The notes under the pieces were generated by a model. That model saw nothing but the letters and a program-made list of their open reading frames with translations. It did not search any database and had not been told where the DNA came from. A DNA stretch of 14,456 bases from Chrysochromulina tobinii (lineage: Eukaryota; Haptophyta; Prymnesiales; Chrysochromulinaceae), in the NCBI GenBank assembly GCA_001275005.1, contig JWZX01002181.1:1-14456 (forward strand), written 5' to 3'. Positions 12,961 through 14,456 of this stretch are shown one piece after another; the first letter of the stretch is position 1; the number at the start of each line of letters is the position of its first letter. Both the position numbers and the translations under genes were made by a program.

Positions 12961-13343
12961 ATGGCGTCCGAGTTGGCGGTGTCAGCGGCTGCTCATGCGG
13001 GGCAAGCGGGTCAATTGTAGCGGGTGCCCTCGCCTCCGCGCTCTCGTCCGAGGCACCAAAGAACGCGGGCTCGCAGCGGGCGGCGGCGTCGTTGGGCTCG
13101 CGGCTGGCGAGTGCCGCGATGGAGATGGCGCTGGCCGACGAGACCAGGGACGCTGCCGAGAGGTACGCGGCCAGCCTCTGGCGGCAAGGAGGTCTGACGA
13201 GGCGAGGGAGCGGCACAGAAATAGCAATCGCCAGCGTCGAGGCCGCGCTCAATCTGGATGATGATTCGTTAGCGCTCCTTGAGCGTGAGACCGTTCTCCA
13301 AGGACGCTCTACAACACCATCCGCCTCCGTCGGGGGGTGTTGA
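12915..13343 (+). pseudogene. Coding-like helical stretch, possible 5' part of the broken USP gene
   Basis: This frame is open from just after a TAA (12912) to a TGA (13341-13343). From about 12990 it reads as a plausible Ala/Glu-rich helical protein (RLASAAMEMALADETRDAAE, residues encoded near 13100-13160) with high G/C at third positions. The first in-frame ATG is late (about 13119). A better-placed ATG at 12961 (G at -3 and +4) is in another frame and reads MASELAVSAAAHAGQAGQL before a stop, as if one frameshift separates them. The end of the frame (VLQ, about 13293-13301) leads directly into USP-like residues in the next frame. It could be the degraded start of the USP gene, a real exon, or chance. 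Confidence 0.35.
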
Positions 13344-13990
13344 GCCCACTCGAGCGGCGGAAGCGGCAGGAAGTCTAAGCGATCCCGCGCTTGCGGGGAA
13401 CGTCGAGCAGCGGTCGGAACTGGTGCGACCCGAGCTGCGTGACGAGACAGTGACAAGACGCTCCGGCGATCTCGACAAGTGCCCAGCGTGCGACGCCTCG
13501 GCAGATGTCGGGGCGCCGCAGCGAGCAGATCGAGAGCTCGACGAATGTCCTCACTTCAGCCCTCGAGTGGCGACCTGTCTCGGAGCAACAGGACGTCAAT
13601 GAGTTCTGGGTGATGCTCCACGAGCACCTCAACGTCGAACACGAGAATACGGCCAACGCTAATCTCCTCAACGACCTGTTCCAAGGTGAGTACCTCTGGA
13701 CTATGCACTGCCACGGCTGCAAAAAGAACGTCTCGTACCGCCTCGAACCCTTCCTAAATATCGAGCTCGAAGTGCCATCACGTGATGGGCCCACCGCCAC
13801 CGGCATCGACACGGGCGGCCCCTACGGCGCGGCGGCGGTGTCGAGTGCTGGAGGCGGCGTCGGCGTGGTGAACCGAGCTGATCCTCATCATCGCCAAGCT
13901 GCGCATGCAAGCGCCCAACGTCTCGGCCGCCGACCTCGCGGACGGGGCGTGGCGTACGCCAAAACCTTTGTCTACGCCAAGCAGGGGTAG
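13290..13990 (+). pseudogene. Ubiquitin-specific protease (USP48/UBP26-like) fragment, broken
   Basis: The clearest part is 13505-13780. SSTNVLTSALEW and EQQDVNEFWVMLHEHLN match the QQD-x-x-EF box of USP catalytic domains. DLFQGEY, then CHGCKKNVSYRLEPFLNIEL, match the first half of the Cys-x-x-Cys finger that follows in USP48/UBP26. Just upstream in the same frame, TLYNTIRLRRGVLS (13304-13345) fits the LQ-x-LY-N-x-x-FR-x-GV segment after the catalytic Cys box, but a TAA (about 13374) and a TGA (about 13451) separate it from the main part. I cannot find the Cys box (GL-x-N-x-G-x-TC), the second zinc-finger half or the catalytic His region; homology stops near 13780 though the frame runs to 13990. 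It could be a pseudogene, or exons with an intron ending at CGGCAG (about 13498-13504) in a gene with sequence errors. Confidence 0.6.
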
Positions 13991-14162
13991 GCGGCATGCA
14001 GTCGCGAGGACCTTGGAGTGCTCGACGTAGGCGTCGAGCTGCTTCTGCAGCGCTGGGTCAGCGGCGAGCACGGCATCCCCGCGCATTGGCAAGCCGCGGC
14101 GCGAACTCGTCGTCAAGCATGTTGTGGGCGCTGGCCGCACAGCGTAACTGTTCTTGTTATTG

Positions 14163-14192
14163 GTTGGTGGGTTTGGTGGGTTTGGTGGGTTA
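14163..14192 (+). repeat. GGTTTGGTG microrepeat
   Basis: Three consecutive GGTTTGGTG/GGTTGGTGG-like units. It resembles telomere-like GT-rich sequence only superficially and is very short. Confidence 0.6.
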
Positions 14193-14279
14193 ATTCAAGT
14201 CACCAACACGCGGGCAGTATTTTGCCGCGCTCCGACGAGCACCCACCACGAATTCCCCCTTCCCCCCCCTTCCCCCTCT

Positions 14280-14287
14280 TGCATGCT
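14280..14287. promoter_or_regulatory. TGCATGCT, 7/8 match to the shared upstream palindrome
   Basis: Lies about 90-97 bp upstream of the putative start at 14377, the same interval seen for the perfect copies. Preceded by T as in the other cases. Confidence 0.3.
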
Positions 14288-14376
14288 GCTTACTAGGATT
14301 CTTCACACTGTGAAGTGTAACAACTCCTGTGACACTCGCACGGCCTCGCACGGTCTCGGCGCCCGGCCTCGCGGCG

Positions 14377-14456
14377 ATGGCTGCCAAGGAGGAGCTCGTG
14401 GACAAGGCCATCGCGCGTATAGCACGTGCTCCCACCGCGGAGGAGCTCGAAAGGAA
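14377..14456 (+). CDS. Putative N-terminus of an unidentified gene (3'-partial)
   Basis: The ATG in GCGGCGATGGCT has G at -3 and +4, a strong eukaryotic start context. The 26 codons to the window edge encode a helical Ala/Glu-rich start (MAAKEELVDKAIARIARAPT) with no stop and high third-position G/C. Upstream in frame the reading is open to a TGA at 14311. Too little is visible to name a family. Confidence 0.4.
   Translation, partial: MAAKEELVDKAIARIARAPTAEELER

Larger units (their letters stand above)
13991..14376. other. Intergenic tract with repeats and ambiguous coding-like pieces
   Basis: 14000-14135 has strongly coding-like third positions on both strands but no frame I recognise. 14163-14192 is a GGGTTTGGT-type microrepeat. 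14255-14280 is C-rich. 14301-14315 is a 7-bp inverted repeat around one base (CTTCACACTGTGAAG). A TGCATGC core sits at 14280-14286. The 14200-14376 part plausibly serves as promoter and leader for the frame starting at 14377. Confidence 0.35.

Noticed and set aside
12923-13456. 177-aa minus-strand ORF over the USP region
   Set aside because: Ser/Ala/Arg/Pro-rich with no motif. The plus strand in the same span contains USP-like residues and better coding character.
14163-14192. Telomeric or telomere-like repeat
   Set aside because: Only about 30 nt, an irregular GGGTTTGGT unit not matching the common TTAGGG or TTTAGGG types, with coding-like sequence on both sides.
1-14456. CRISPR arrays, transposons, tRNA or rRNA genes
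   Set aside because: The repeats are all coding tandem duplications without spacers. I found no transposase-like frame or terminal repeats, and no cloverleaf or rRNA-like sequence.

Overview
The window is GC-rich nuclear-type eukaryotic DNA with long, apparently intronless reading frames, ER/Golgi proteins, and a large Trp-rich repeat protein that resembles the centrin-binding Sfi1 family. There is no prokaryotic operon structure and no RNA gene that I can see. The protein set suggests a marine microalga or another protist: a PDI-C/Erv-type oxidoreductase carrying ShKT-like modules, a GT8 glycosyltransferase with a Cys-rich tail, and giant Sfi1-like arrays. A haptophyte is my best guess, but this is a low-confidence impression from protein style and not a database result.

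Layout. 1-1571 (+) is the 3' part of an Sfi1-like repeat gene whose start lies outside the window. 1692-7940 (+) is a related giant gene of 2082 aa. It has an N-terminal filamin-type Ig domain, a Ser/Pro/Ala-rich linker, about 47 Sfi1-like Trp motifs and an acidic C-terminus. The two genes are tandem paralogues that have exchanged sequence, and the second contains very recent internal duplications (units of 789 nt and 705 nt). 8421-9866 (+) encodes a GT8-type glycosyltransferase. Convergent to it, 10133-12727 (-) encodes an ERGIC/Erv41-46-like protein with an embedded thioredoxin domain (PDI-C type) and an inserted Pro/Glu/Gln repeat plus two ShKT-like modules. From about 12915 to 13990 (+) lies a broken ubiquitin-specific protease (USP48/UBP26-like) region spread over several frames. 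The last 80 bases look like the start of another plus-strand gene.

Functional links. The two repeat genes probably encode centrin-binding fibres of the basal body or other contractile cytoskeleton. The filamin-type domain could add a protein-binding or actin-linked end. The GT8 and PDI-C genes are both secretory-pathway genes by family, but nothing shows that they are co-regulated with the repeat genes.

The most useful non-coding observation is the perfect palindrome TGCATGCA. It lies 64-109 bp upstream of each of the three gene starts that are securely inside the window (1614, 8357, 12829). A 7/8 match lies upstream of the fourth, putative start (14280). It occurs only once more, inside a coding region. 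It is a candidate core promoter or transcription-factor site.
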